This document shows, one piece after another, positions 8,259-15,985 of a stretch of DNA of 43,569 nucleotides; positions within the stretch are counted from its first letter, which is position 1; every line of letters begins with the position of its first letter. A model generated the notes under the pieces. It made no database searches. It was not told the DNA's origin and saw nothing but the letters and a program-made list of their open reading frames with translations. Both the position numbers and the translations under genes were made by a program. The stretch comes from Clostridia bacterium (GTDB lineage: Bacteria; Bacillota; Clostridia; Oscillospirales; Acutalibacteraceae), in NCBI GenBank assembly GCA_017474205.1, contig JAFVID010000097.1, positions 1 to 43,569 on the forward strand, read 5' to 3'.

Positions 8259-10610
8259 TTAGTTTACGGGGAATGTATCAATCAATCCTACATAGAATTG
8301 AGCAACGAGCATTGCATCTCTTGCATTAACATATCCATCGCCGTTAACATCAGCATTATTGAGTTTTATTTCAACTTCAAATCCTGCATAATGTTGACAG
8401 ATAATCATGGAATCTATGGTGTTAACTTCTCCGTCACCATTGGCATCGCCCATAAGTGATTCAATAACATCACCTTGGTCAATCATTTCGCCACAATCGA
8501 GGCAATATACATCTCCGGTGTAGGTTTCACTTGCATTACGAACTTCGGTTTCGCCTGTATGACTGCACAAAACGTCTATATTACCACCTGTAACGTTCAT
8601 AACAACAGGAGTTTGATCTGCCTTTGCGGTGGAATCGTTGTCAAATACAACGTCTACTTTATAGCTACCTTTATCCGCAAGGATTCTGAAGGTTGCAGAG
8701 AATAACTCCGTATATGTGGTAATATCTTGTGTTATAAATCCACTGGCACTTTTAGTATCTTTGTTAACAACAGCACCAAATTCACCTATAGTCATTGTTA
8801 CAAGTTCTAATGCGGTTTCGTCATATTCTAAGGTCGCACCATAACAACCAATAGCGGTACTTTCACCTAAAGCTACGGTAATGGTAACCTCTTTTCCTGT
8901 TCGCGTTACTACATTAGATACAATCGCAGATCCACTAACGGGAGAAGTGTTAGTATTTGTTACAGGTAATCTTTCAACCAATTCAACATAGTATTGAGAA
9001 ACAATCATTGAATCTACTGTATTGATTTTACCGTCAACATTAACATCAGCATTATTGAGTTTTATTTCAACTTCAAATCCTGCATAATATTGACAGATAA
9101 TCATGGAGTCTATGGTGTTAACTTCTCCGTCACCATTGGCATCGCCCATAAGTGATTCAATAACATCACCTTGGTCAATCATTTCGCCACAATCGAGGCA
9201 ATATACATCTCCGGTGTAGTAATCACTGTCGTTACGGAGTTCGGTTTCGCCTACGTGATTGGTTTCATCAACATCTCCGTATTCTTCACCGCAAAGAGAA
9301 CAAACTGCCTTTGCAATACAAGTGGCTTCGCCACCTTCGTGGGTGCATTCTACGGGTAGATCTTCGCCTTCACCATCAATACCACCGCTAACTACGTTAA
9401 CGTTGAGAATTTTTGCATCGGTCCAGTTATCGTCTTTACCCTCGGTATAAGCATAAACAACACTTTCTTTAATTCCAATAACGGTTGGTTCATCAATATT
9501 GGCAAGTGCGGTAAAATACGCTACACAAATTTCGCCACCAAGGAGTTTATCTGCTTGTTTTTCGGAGGTAGGATTGGCAATAAGTGCAAACTTACTGCTG
9601 TTGGAGACAGACATAGAACCGACAAAATCGGTTTCGGATGCTTCGATAGAAACAATTTTAAGAAGGGTTTTATCATAATCGAGTGTAAATTCAATACTTC
9701 CGTAAGCATTTGCCCACTCTGTGATACGAACAGGGACTGCAATCTCGGTGCCTGTAGAAAAAGCACCATTAATAGTTGCAACGGTAATGGTTGCATCATA
9801 TTCTGTGGGGATAACAGGACCGGTGCCCTCGCCACGGGTTATAATTTCTTCACAACTAAGGCAATATACGTCACCAGTGTAGGTTTCACTTTCGTTGCGT
9901 ATTTCGGTACCGCCTGCGTGATTAGCAGGATTGAATTCACCGTATTCCACATTACATACAGAACATTTTGCCTTTGCATTGCAGGTTGCTACACCACCTT
10001 GGTGGGGAGTTACGTTTACTGCCTTATCGCAACCGACGTCTCTACAGGTATACCAATGGTTGGTTTCGTCATATTTAACCTCATCAGTGGGTACGCACTC
10101 ATGTTCAACGCCACCAAGGACTTTAACTCCACCATTTACAAGATTAAATTCGATAGGTGTAGTTACGGTCCAGTTGTCATCTTTACCGTATGCGTAACCT
10201 TTAACCACTGCATTTACCGTAACGGTGGTGGGACGGATAATATCGGTAATAGCATAGAAATAAATTACACAAATTTCACCACCGAGGAGTTTGTTTGCTT
10301 GTCTTTCAGAGGCAGGATTACAAACAAGTGAAAATTTATTTGCATTACTTGCAGCCATAGCGCCACTGAATTCGCTTTGTTCAGCAATATCGAGCATAAG
10401 GAGAGTATCATCATAGAGAATTTCGAGTTCTATAGTTGCATAAGCATTTGCCCACTCGGTAATAGAAACGGGGATAGCAACCTCATCCCCTGCTGAAAAT
10501 GGGCCTTCGACTGTACCAACTGTGAGGGTTGCACTCGCTTCGGCAGATACAAAGACAAACGAAGTCATCATAAGTGCCAAACACATAGCAAACGCCAATA
10601 TTTTTTTCAT
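8259..10610 (-). CDS. Scaffoldin-like protein with three cohesin-like modules and two dockerins
   Basis: 783 residues. Signal peptide 1-23; alpha module 25-163; Cys-rich region 170-260; alpha module 272-412; Cys-rich region 422-485; internal dockerin 489-549 (DANGDGEVNTIDSMIICQYY, then DVNVDGKINTVDSMIVSQYY); beta module 560-680; short Cys-rich unit 682-715; terminal dockerin 720-781 (DANGDGEVNTIDSMIICQHY, then DVNGDGYVNARDAMLVAQFY). Two dockerins in one chain, one buried between cohesins, is unusual. The Cys unit plus first half of each dockerin is encoded by a nearly identical 180-bp direct repeat (8344-8523 and 9040-9219), so the internal dockerin probably arose by duplication. ATG at 10610 is chosen over the ATG 9 bp upstream because AGAGGA is correctly spaced only for the former. 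Own promoter and terminator, so monocistronic. Confidence 0.86.
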   Translation of the reverse strand: MKKILAFAMCLALMMTSFVFVSAEASATLTVGTVEGPFSAGDEVAIPVSITEWANAYATIELEILYDDTLLMLDIAEQSEFSGAMAASNANKFSLVCNPASERQANKLLGGEICVIYFYAITDIIRPTTVTVNAVVKGYAYGKDDNWTVTTPIEFNLVNGGVKVLGGVEHECVPTDEVKYDETNHWYTCRDVGCDKAVNVTPHQGGVATCNAKAKCSVCNVEYGEFNPANHAGGTEIRNESETYTGDVYCLSCEEIITRGEGTGPVIPTEYDATITVATINGAFSTGTEIAVPVRITEWANAYGSIEFTLDYDKTLLKIVSIEASETDFVGSMSVSNSSKFALIANPTSEKQADKLLGGEICVAYFTALANIDEPTVIGIKESVVYAYTEGKDDNWTDAKILNVNVVSGGIDGEGEDLPVECTHEGGEATCIAKAVCSLCGEEYGDVDETNHVGETELRNDSDYYTGDVYCLDCGEMIDQGDVIESLMGDANGDGEVNTIDSMIICQYYAGFEVEIKLNNADVNVDGKINTVDSMIVSQYYVELVERLPVTNTNTSPVSGSAIVSNVVTRTGKEVTITVALGESTAIGCYGATLEYDETALELVTMTIGEFGAVVNKDTKSASGFITQDITTYTELFSATFRILADKGSYKVDVVFDNDSTAKADQTPVVMNVTGGNIDVLCSHTGETEVRNASETYTGDVYCLDCGEMIDQGDVIESLMGDANGDGEVNTIDSMIICQHYAGFEVEIKLNNADVNGDGYVNARDAMLVAQFYVGLIDTFPVN
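8344..8523. repeat. 180-bp direct repeat, copy 1, inside the two-dockerin gene
   Basis: Matches 9040-9219 at an offset of 696 bp with about two visible mismatches (atgttg/atattg near 8393 and ggaatct/ggagtct near 8412). It encodes the CxxC unit and first dockerin repeat. Confidence 0.85.
9040..9219. repeat. 180-bp direct repeat, copy 2, inside the two-dockerin gene
   Basis: Partner of 8344-8523. Identity this high between two copies, against the diverged paralogues next door, points to recent duplication or gene conversion. Confidence 0.85.
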
Positions 10611-10650
10611 ATAAATCATTCCTCTACATAAAAGATAACTATACGTTCAC

Positions 10651-10679
10651 ATTATAATATAAAGCGAAAAAAATATCAA
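10651..10679 (-). promoter_or_regulatory. Sigma-A-type promoter of the two-dockerin scaffold gene
   Basis: Minus-strand TTGATA (10674-10679), 17 bp, TATAAT (10651-10656), about 40 bp upstream of the ATG. Hexamers and spacing are the same as at 8097-8125. Confidence 0.75.
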
Positions 10680-10745
10680 CAATTATTCCTCTGTTTTTCA
10701 AATATATTTATCCCATTTTGAAAACCAATTTTTCACAATATTAAA

Positions 10746-10780
10746 CAAAAAAGTGTAGTGCTCTTTTTTGAACACTACAC
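10746..10780 (-). terminator. Intrinsic terminator after jag
   Basis: Stem gtgtagtg/cactacac followed on the minus strand by TTTTTTG. It ends the rpmH-rnpA-yidD-yidC-jag operon. Confidence 0.85.
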
Positions 10781-10800
10781 CTAATAATTTTATTATTTAA

Positions 10801-11754
10801 TTATTCACCGTCAACGGGTTTTCTTTCAATTTTGCCGTAAAGAGGAGCAGAACCAAAATCTTTCTTTTGTTCTCTATCTACTACGGGAGCGGTGTTTTGT
10901 GCAGGAGAGGTACGACGTCCGCCTCTTCTTCCGCCACGATTATATCCGCCCTTATCTTTGCTACCGATTACAACTCGACGATTGGGTTCATCCCCTACCG
11001 ACCAGGATGTAACACCCTTGATGTTTTGAATTGCGGTATGAATAATACGGCGTTCATAGGGATTCATAGGTTCAAGGGTAACGTTTCTGCCTTGACGAAG
11101 GGATTGATTTGCCATTCTTTCGGCAAGAGAGTTAAGGGTTGCATTGCGTTTTTCACGATAGTTACCGGTATTAAGGGTGATACGGGTGTATCCCGATTCC
11201 TTACGGTTAGCGGCAAGAATGGTAAGATATTGAAGGGCATCTAATGTTTCGCCACGACGGCCAACAACAACGCCTAAATCTTTACCCTCAATAAGAATTT
11301 CAAGAGAGCCATCACGTTTCCCTGCAGAAAGAGTAGCATCTACGTTCATATGTTTAAGAACGTTTTCAAGGAATGCTTTACCGTTTTCAACCACCTTTTT
11401 TTCTGATTCATCGGTGATTTCTACAAACTCTTTTTGGGTTGGAACTTCCGATACTTTAACCTCTTTTTGTTCCTTTTTGTTTGCCTTTTTGTTTTGCTTT
11501 TTAGCATTGTCTTTTGCGGGTTTCTTTGCCTTTTGGGGCTCTTCGATTTCGATATAAGCACGAACTTCGGCAAGGGAACCGCCAAAAAGACCCAATACTT
11601 TTTTGGTGGGGAGTTTTATGGTTTCATATTGAACATCGGCGGTAACAATATCGCCTACATATTTTACAACGTCTTCATTATTAAACAGGGCTACTGCAGC
11701 AGCTTCGCGGGCTTCGTCTACAGTTAAACCTGTTGCGATTGCTTCTTTAATCAA
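10801..11754 (-). CDS. jag: RNA-binding protein Jag/KhpB
   Basis: 317 residues with the usual three parts: Jag_N about 1-52 (IKEAIATGLTVDEAREAA, then VLGLFGGSLAEVRAYIE), a Lys-rich linker about 75-100, a KH domain about 120-200 (LEILIEGKDLGVVVGRRGETLDALQYL) and an R3H domain about 205-270 (ERMANQSLRQGRNVTLEPMNPYERRIIHTAI). The Arg/Gly-rich tail is family-typical. Jag is a cytosolic RNA-binding protein linked to YidC/SpoIIIJ and to cell-envelope control in Firmicutes. The start is TTG at 11754, preceded by GAGGTG. It follows yidC by 29 bp and is the last gene of the operon. Confidence 0.95.
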   Translation of the reverse strand: MIKEAIATGLTVDEAREAAAVALFNNEDVVKYVGDIVTADVQYETIKLPTKKVLGLFGGSLAEVRAYIEIEEPQKAKKPAKDNAKKQNKKANKKEQKEVKVSEVPTQKEFVEITDESEKKVVENGKAFLENVLKHMNVDATLSAGKRDGSLEILIEGKDLGVVVGRRGETLDALQYLTILAANRKESGYTRITLNTGNYREKRNATLNSLAERMANQSLRQGRNVTLEPMNPYERRIIHTAIQNIKGVTSWSVGDEPNRRVVIGSKDKGGYNRGGRRGGRRTSPAQNTAPVVDREQKKDFGSAPLYGKIERKPVDGE

Positions 11755-11783
11755 GGATTAAGCACCTCATTTGTCGTATGATA

Positions 11784-12722
11784 TTAGAGTTTAATTTCCA
11801 AACTCTTTTCTTTTTGTCTGCGTTCTTTTACGGTTTTGGCTTCATCCTTAGCGATAATTACATAGGGTCCCAAAAGTGCATTCATAATAACAGAAATTAT
11901 CATTGTTACCACGTTGGAACAAGCCCAGTAGAAACCTACTGCGGCAGGTACACCAAAGGCGATAACAAGGGAAAGAATGGGCATCATAAGCATCATTCCA
12001 CCCATAGATGCGGCATCGGGATTGGTCTTCTTTTGCATTTTCATCATAACCACCGAAGATAACATAGCGGTTGCAAAAGAGAAAATAGGAATAAGCCAGA
12101 GAAGTAATTCTTGACCGGATAAACTTGAAAATCTAAAGGTAAATTCGGGAGTTTTGGTAAGGTCGATAATACCGAACAAATTAAAATCAATAGATTTAAT
12201 GGATTGCTCCAAGCCCTCTAAACCGGCGGTGGATTTAACATCGTCAAAATAATGGATAACATCCAACTCGGTAACTTGAGCAATCTTCTTACCTGCAAAT
12301 TCTTCCAAAGCGAGAACTGCGTTTTTACCCTTTTCGATAATGGCATCATCTACGTTGATAATGTAGGAAAGAGGGGAACGAATTGCTTGCCAAACACCCC
12401 ACAAGAAGGGAAGACGAATAAGTTGGGGTAAACAACCACCCATCATCTTAACGTTTTCTCTTTGATAGAGTTCCTGCATTTCAATACTGTATCTTTGACG
12501 ATCATCGCCGCATTTTTCCTTTAAGGCATCCAACTTAGGTCTAATTGCCGTTTGTTTGGCAGTCGTTTTTTGTTGGTTGATATTGATGGGAAGGAATACA
12601 ACGTTAATAAGCACGGTGAAAACAATAATTGCAAGAGCAAAACTGCCTACACCGATTTTATCAAGCATTTCATAAAGTTCTTTAAGTATCCAACCCATAG
12701 CACTGTAAATGGGACTAAACAC
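11784..12722 (-). CDS. yidC: Membrane protein insertase YidC (SpoIIIJ/OxaA family)
   Basis: 312 residues. It inserts proteins into the cytoplasmic membrane with or without Sec. The family core is clear: hydrophobic helix about 24-44 (FALAIIVFTVLINVVFLPI), the charged hairpin around KLDALKEKCGDDRQRYSIEMQELYQ, GGCLPQLIRLPFLWGVWQAI, and paired late helices with GVPAAVGFYWACSNVVTMI. There is no lipobox, which fits many clostridial members. The start is GTG at 12722 with AAAGGATGA upstream. It lies between yidD and jag, the standard order. Confidence 0.95.
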   Translation of the reverse strand: MFSPIYSAMGWILKELYEMLDKIGVGSFALAIIVFTVLINVVFLPININQQKTTAKQTAIRPKLDALKEKCGDDRQRYSIEMQELYQRENVKMMGGCLPQLIRLPFLWGVWQAIRSPLSYIINVDDAIIEKGKNAVLALEEFAGKKIAQVTELDVIHYFDDVKSTAGLEGLEQSIKSIDFNLFGIIDLTKTPEFTFRFSSLSGQELLLWLIPIFSFATAMLSSVVMMKMQKKTNPDAASMGGMMLMMPILSLVIAFGVPAAVGFYWACSNVVTMIISVIMNALLGPYVIIAKDEAKTVKERRQKEKSLEIKL

Positions 12723-12767
12723 GGACGACTCATCCTTTCAACGAGTGATAACCAAAGGTTTTTACCT

Positions 12768-12998
12768 TTATTTTTTCGTAACTTTCTTTTCGGGTACCGG
12801 ATCATACCCGCCCTTGTGTAAGGGATGACATTTCAAAATTCTACGCAAACTTAAAAATCCACCCTTTATTACGCCGAAACGCTCAACCGCCTCTAAGGCA
12901 TACTGTGAGCAGGTGGGAACAAAACGGCAACAGGGCGGTTTTAGAGGGGATATCCCCCTTTGATAACATTTAATTAACCAAATAATAAACCGTTTCAT
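12768..12998 (-). CDS. yidD: Membrane protein insertion efficiency factor YidD
   Basis: 76 residues. The family signature is complete: [20 protein letters not shown] followed by [16 protein letters not shown] and [12 protein letters not shown], with the conserved cysteines. YidD is a small membrane-associated protein that helps YidC-dependent insertion. Its ATG overlaps the rnpA stop by 4 bp (ATGA), implying translational coupling. Confidence 0.95.
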   Translation of the reverse strand: MKRFIIWLIKCYQRGISPLKPPCCRFVPTCSQYALEAVERFGVIKGGFLSLRRILKCHPLHKGGYDPVPEKKVTKK

Positions 12999-13330
12999 TT
13001 TAATATTCCCAATTTGTTTAAGAGCTTTTCCATAACTACATATATTTCGTCGCTCTTTTTTTGCGGAGTCGTAGCACGTGCCACGAATACCAGGTCGTAA
13101 TTACCGTTAAGTTTAGGAGATATTTTACGATATGCTTCTCGAATAATGCGTTTTGAACGGTTACGACAAACTGCATTTCCTACCTTTTTTCCGGTAGTTA
13201 TTCCTAAACGACAAAACCCCGTGCGGTTTTTCATTACATAAACAACGAGCACAGGATGAACTGCCGATTTGCCTCTTGAATAAAGACGGCGAAAATCTCC
13301 GTTTTTATTGAGAGATGCAGGTTTTAACAA
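12995..13330 (-). CDS. rnpA: Ribonuclease P protein component
   Basis: 111 residues from TTG at 13330. RnpA binds the RNase P RNA and helps mature the 5' end of tRNA. Visible signatures are [16 protein letters not shown] at the N-terminus and [19 protein letters not shown] longer frame reaches 13402, but the TTG has AAAGGAG eight bases upstream and gives the normal family length, while the extension (MLYYEMEHSQITRW...) is unlike RnpA. Overlaps yidD by 4 bp. The RNase P RNA gene was not found in this window. Confidence 0.93.
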   Translation of the reverse strand: MLKPASLNKNGDFRRLYSRGKSAVHPVLVVYVMKNRTGFCRLGITTGKKVGNAVCRNRSKRIIREAYRKISPKLNGNYDLVFVARATTPQKKSDEIYVVMEKLLNKLGILK

Positions 13331-13389
13331 AACGCTATCTCCTTTTTTAGGTGGGATATGCCACCTTGTAATTTGAGAATGTTCCATCT

Positions 13390-13421
13390 CATAATACAAC
13401 AAGCTTGCTTGTTGTATTATG
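13390..13421. repeat. Perfect 32-bp palindrome between rpmH and rnpA
   Basis: A 15-bp stem (cataatacaacaagc and its complement) with a 2-nt loop. It includes the rpmH stop codon at 13417. No T-run follows on either strand, so it is more likely an mRNA hairpin, perhaps a processing or stability element between the abundant L34 message and rnpA, than a terminator. Confidence 0.8.
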
Positions 13422-13551
13422 CACTAAGAACCTTGCGACCACGAGCACGACGACGAGCAAGAACTTTGCGACCGTTAGCGGTGCTCATTCTTTTACGGAA
13501 ACCGTGAACCTTGCTGCGATGACGCTTTTTGGGTTGATAAGTACGAAGCAC
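13417..13551 (-). CDS. rpmH: 50S ribosomal protein L34
   Basis: 44 residues starting at GTG 13551: [20 protein letters not shown], then [23 protein letters not shown]. This is the full, highly conserved L34. AAAGGAG lies just upstream of the GTG; the longer frame to 13611 adds non-family sequence. First gene of the operon, with a leader of about 100 nt from the promoter at 13664-13692. dnaA, usually found divergent from rpmH, is absent; comEC lies upstream on the same strand. Confidence 0.97.
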   Translation of the reverse strand: MLRTYQPKKRHRSKVHGFRKRMSTANGRKVLARRRARGRKVLSA

Positions 13552-13663
13552 AATAAACACTCCTTTCACGTGCGAAAATAAGTATAAGTTCGGAAAAACG
13601 TCTTCTTTCAAAAACGCTCTTCCTACCGATTAGAACACAAGTAACCATTCTAATAGTTCTAAC

Positions 13664-13692
13664 ATTATAACTTAACAAAATAGAAAAGTCAA
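13664..13692 (-). promoter_or_regulatory. Sigma-A promoter of the rpmH operon
   Basis: Minus-strand TTGACT (13687-13692), 17 bp, TATAAT (13664-13669), between the comEC stop and rpmH. Confidence 0.8.
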
Positions 13693-13715
13693 TACTTTTT
13701 TATTTCCTTTTTAAC

Positions 13716-15914
13716 CTACTCGGTTCTTAAAAGAGAATATCCACCCTTTGCTGATGCCCACACCCGAATACCACCATATCCTGCAGTTAGCACACCATCA
13801 ATATTATTCTCATCAAAATACCGCAAAACCTCTTCCCTATCATTCTCGTTACAACTACAAACAACGTCGTAATAGGAAATATCTTTAAGTTTATTCAAGG
13901 ATGCTTCTCTTGTAACTACAATCGATGCATCTCTAAAAACGGGGGAATCAAAATCAAGCCCTCTATTTAATATCAAAGCCGAAAAATTACCCACGCTTAC
14001 TAAAACCTCAGAACGATTTCGGTCAAAATCGACCCTCACACCCTTTGATGTGGTAAAACTCTTTTCAACGAAGGATATTTCACCATTCTTTGCCATCACT
14101 CTTGGGAAAATATCTTCAATTTCTTTATGCACAACGTATTTTTCAACCTTAACCTTGCCTGAAATCCGTTCTAGTAAGGTGCGGGAGGTTTCTTCTTGTG
14201 TTACCAAATTATCAATTTTATTATATCCCACCGACCTTAAGGTCGAATATATTTTAGAGGGCGAGGTATATTGCACATCCCCACATATCAAGGTGGTTTC
14301 TCCTTTATATATCACCAATGCAGATACGCTTTCTCCGTCATCAGGGATATAAATCTCAAGGTTATTTCGGTTGAATATATTAAAAGATACCCCCGACACA
14401 ACAAAGCACAGTATCGAAAAAACCAAAAGTAACGATATAAGCCGTCTACCGCCTCTATTCAACGTAAACAGCACCATGGCCACCATAAACAAAATCAAAA
14501 CTCCGCAAAGGGCGACGGTTAAATATCCCCTCGAAACCGATATTTCGGCAAAGGGAATTTTGGCAAGAGAATTGCAAATAAATATTATTATTTTCGATAT
14601 TACTCCTGCCACAAACAAAAACGGGTTTGCTATCACGGGCATAAACGAAAGCAGTCCGCCCATTAGCGAGCAAAAGAGAAGCACCGTCACCAAGGGCAAC
14701 ACCAAAAGGTTGGATAAAAGCACCACCGTAGAGAAGGTTTTATAGAATAGAAGAGTGCAAGGAATTAGTCCCGTTATTGCCGATATAGTCTGCGCAAAAG
14801 ACCCGACTATGTATTTCGTTGCCCTTTTTCTTCTTATCTTTGCAGGGATTTTAAGGGTTATCCATTCGTTAACAGGTTTTGCAAAGATAAGCAATCCCAA
14901 GGTGGCAGATGCGGAGGAAAGAAGTCCCACGTCTAAAGCACAAAAGGGAGATACAAGTCCGCAAAGCATAAGGGAACCGAAAAGAGATGAGAAGGGGTCG
15001 CTATATCGAAAGACACCAATTCCCACCGTCATTACCGAAAACATAAATGCACTGCGGATGGTGGAATAGGGTGTCCCTACCACCAAAACGAATAACCACA
15101 CGGGAATCAAAACCAAAAGATATGAAAACCGTTTATTTGCCTTTATCCTTTGTAAAAGAAGCAACAAAAAGGATGCCAATATGCCTATGTGGAGTCCCGA
15201 AACGGCGGAAATATGAGAAAGTCCGCATACCCTTATGTTGGTTTTCAAATCGTAGGGAAGATAATTGGTATCCCCCGTCATTATTCCCAAGATTAGTCCT
15301 GCACTTTGCTCATCAAAGGTGTTTTTGGTAACGTTTATCAAATGCTTACGCACCTTTAGAATATTATACATAAAGGGTTTGCTCTCAGGATGAACAACCT
15401 TTGCTTCCGATACGAGTTTTGCATTTATAAATATATTCTTTGCATAGTTAGAGTCGGCGTAATCATCCTTAAGTTTAGAAAATTCAATATCGCAAAGTAA
15501 GATATCGTAGGGCTCACACTCTATTTTATCCTTGGAATAAAATTTATATTTCACACTTTTTGTTTTGCCATTTGAAAAGGTGATATCACTTTTAACCGTA
15601 TAAACGGGGAACTCCCCTTCACTCGGCAGGTCAACAATGGTTGCCTCTACGTTCATCGTTTTCCCCGATAATTCCCTTTCTACGGGAAGAGCAAAGATAT
15701 TTATGCCAAGGCAAAATATCATAGAGGCGAGAAAACCGCAAAACAGAGGTATTGCCCAAAGTCGCAAATGTTTAATCGAGGGAAGAAATCCAATTACCAC
15801 CGAACAAATGAGGAACAAAACCCCCATCGATACAGCAAAATTCGCACCTATAATATTGACCATTAAAAGGGTTAAAAAGAATGTTGCACCACAGTATGCA
15901 AGGGGTCTTTTCAC
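13716..15914 (-). CDS. comEC: ComEC/Rec2-type competence membrane protein with degenerate C-terminal domain
   Basis: 732 residues. N-terminal membrane helices; a DUF4131-like OB-fold region about 75-175; and the Competence domain about 200-480 with the hallmark GLSHISAVSGLHIGIL and many helices. ComEC forms the channel for single-stranded DNA uptake. The C-terminal part (about 525-732) corresponds to the metallo-beta-lactamase domain of full-length ComEC, but no HxHxDH or other metal ligands are visible. ALVIYKGETTLICGD is recognisable as the domain's start, and DNLVTQEETSRTLLERI stands where the motif is expected. Length is in the family range, so this is decay or specialisation rather than truncation. 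GTG start with GAGGTG upstream. No comEA neighbour is visible. Confidence 0.88.
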   Translation of the reverse strand: MKRPLAYCGATFFLTLLMVNIIGANFAVSMGVLFLICSVVIGFLPSIKHLRLWAIPLFCGFLASMIFCLGINIFALPVERELSGKTMNVEATIVDLPSEGEFPVYTVKSDITFSNGKTKSVKYKFYSKDKIECEPYDILLCDIEFSKLKDDYADSNYAKNIFINAKLVSEAKVVHPESKPFMYNILKVRKHLINVTKNTFDEQSAGLILGIMTGDTNYLPYDLKTNIRVCGLSHISAVSGLHIGILASFLLLLLQRIKANKRFSYLLVLIPVWLFVLVVGTPYSTIRSAFMFSVMTVGIGVFRYSDPFSSLFGSLMLCGLVSPFCALDVGLLSSASATLGLLIFAKPVNEWITLKIPAKIRRKRATKYIVGSFAQTISAITGLIPCTLLFYKTFSTVVLLSNLLVLPLVTVLLFCSLMGGLLSFMPVIANPFLFVAGVISKIIIFICNSLAKIPFAEISVSRGYLTVALCGVLILFMVAMVLFTLNRGGRRLISLLLVFSILCFVVSGVSFNIFNRNNLEIYIPDDGESVSALVIYKGETTLICGDVQYTSPSKIYSTLRSVGYNKIDNLVTQEETSRTLLERISGKVKVEKYVVHKEIEDIFPRVMAKNGEISFVEKSFTTSKGVRVDFDRNRSEVLVSVGNFSALILNRGLDFDSPVFRDASIVVTREASLNKLKDISYYDVVCSCNENDREEVLRYFDENNIDGVLTAGYGGIRVWASAKGGYSLLRTE

Positions 15915-15940
15915 GGTTTATTTCACCTCTTTCCTTTAAC

Positions 15941-15970
15941 AAAAATACCTCCCCCAAAAAAGAGAGAGGT
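15941..15970 (-). terminator. Possible terminator after cdaR
   Basis: On the minus strand ACCTCTCTC can pair with GGGGGAGGT using G-U pairs, followed by ATTTTTGTT. Modest strength; comEC begins soon after. Confidence 0.45.
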
Positions 15971-15985
15971 AAAAAATATTTATTG

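Noticed and set aside
13390..13421. Reading the rpmH-rnpA palindrome as an intrinsic terminator
   Set aside because: No T-run follows on the minus strand and the operon continues into rnpA with a good ribosome site.
13552..13715. Replication origin upstream of rpmH
   Set aside because: dnaA is absent and I see no cluster of DnaA boxes; the region is accounted for by a promoter and leader.
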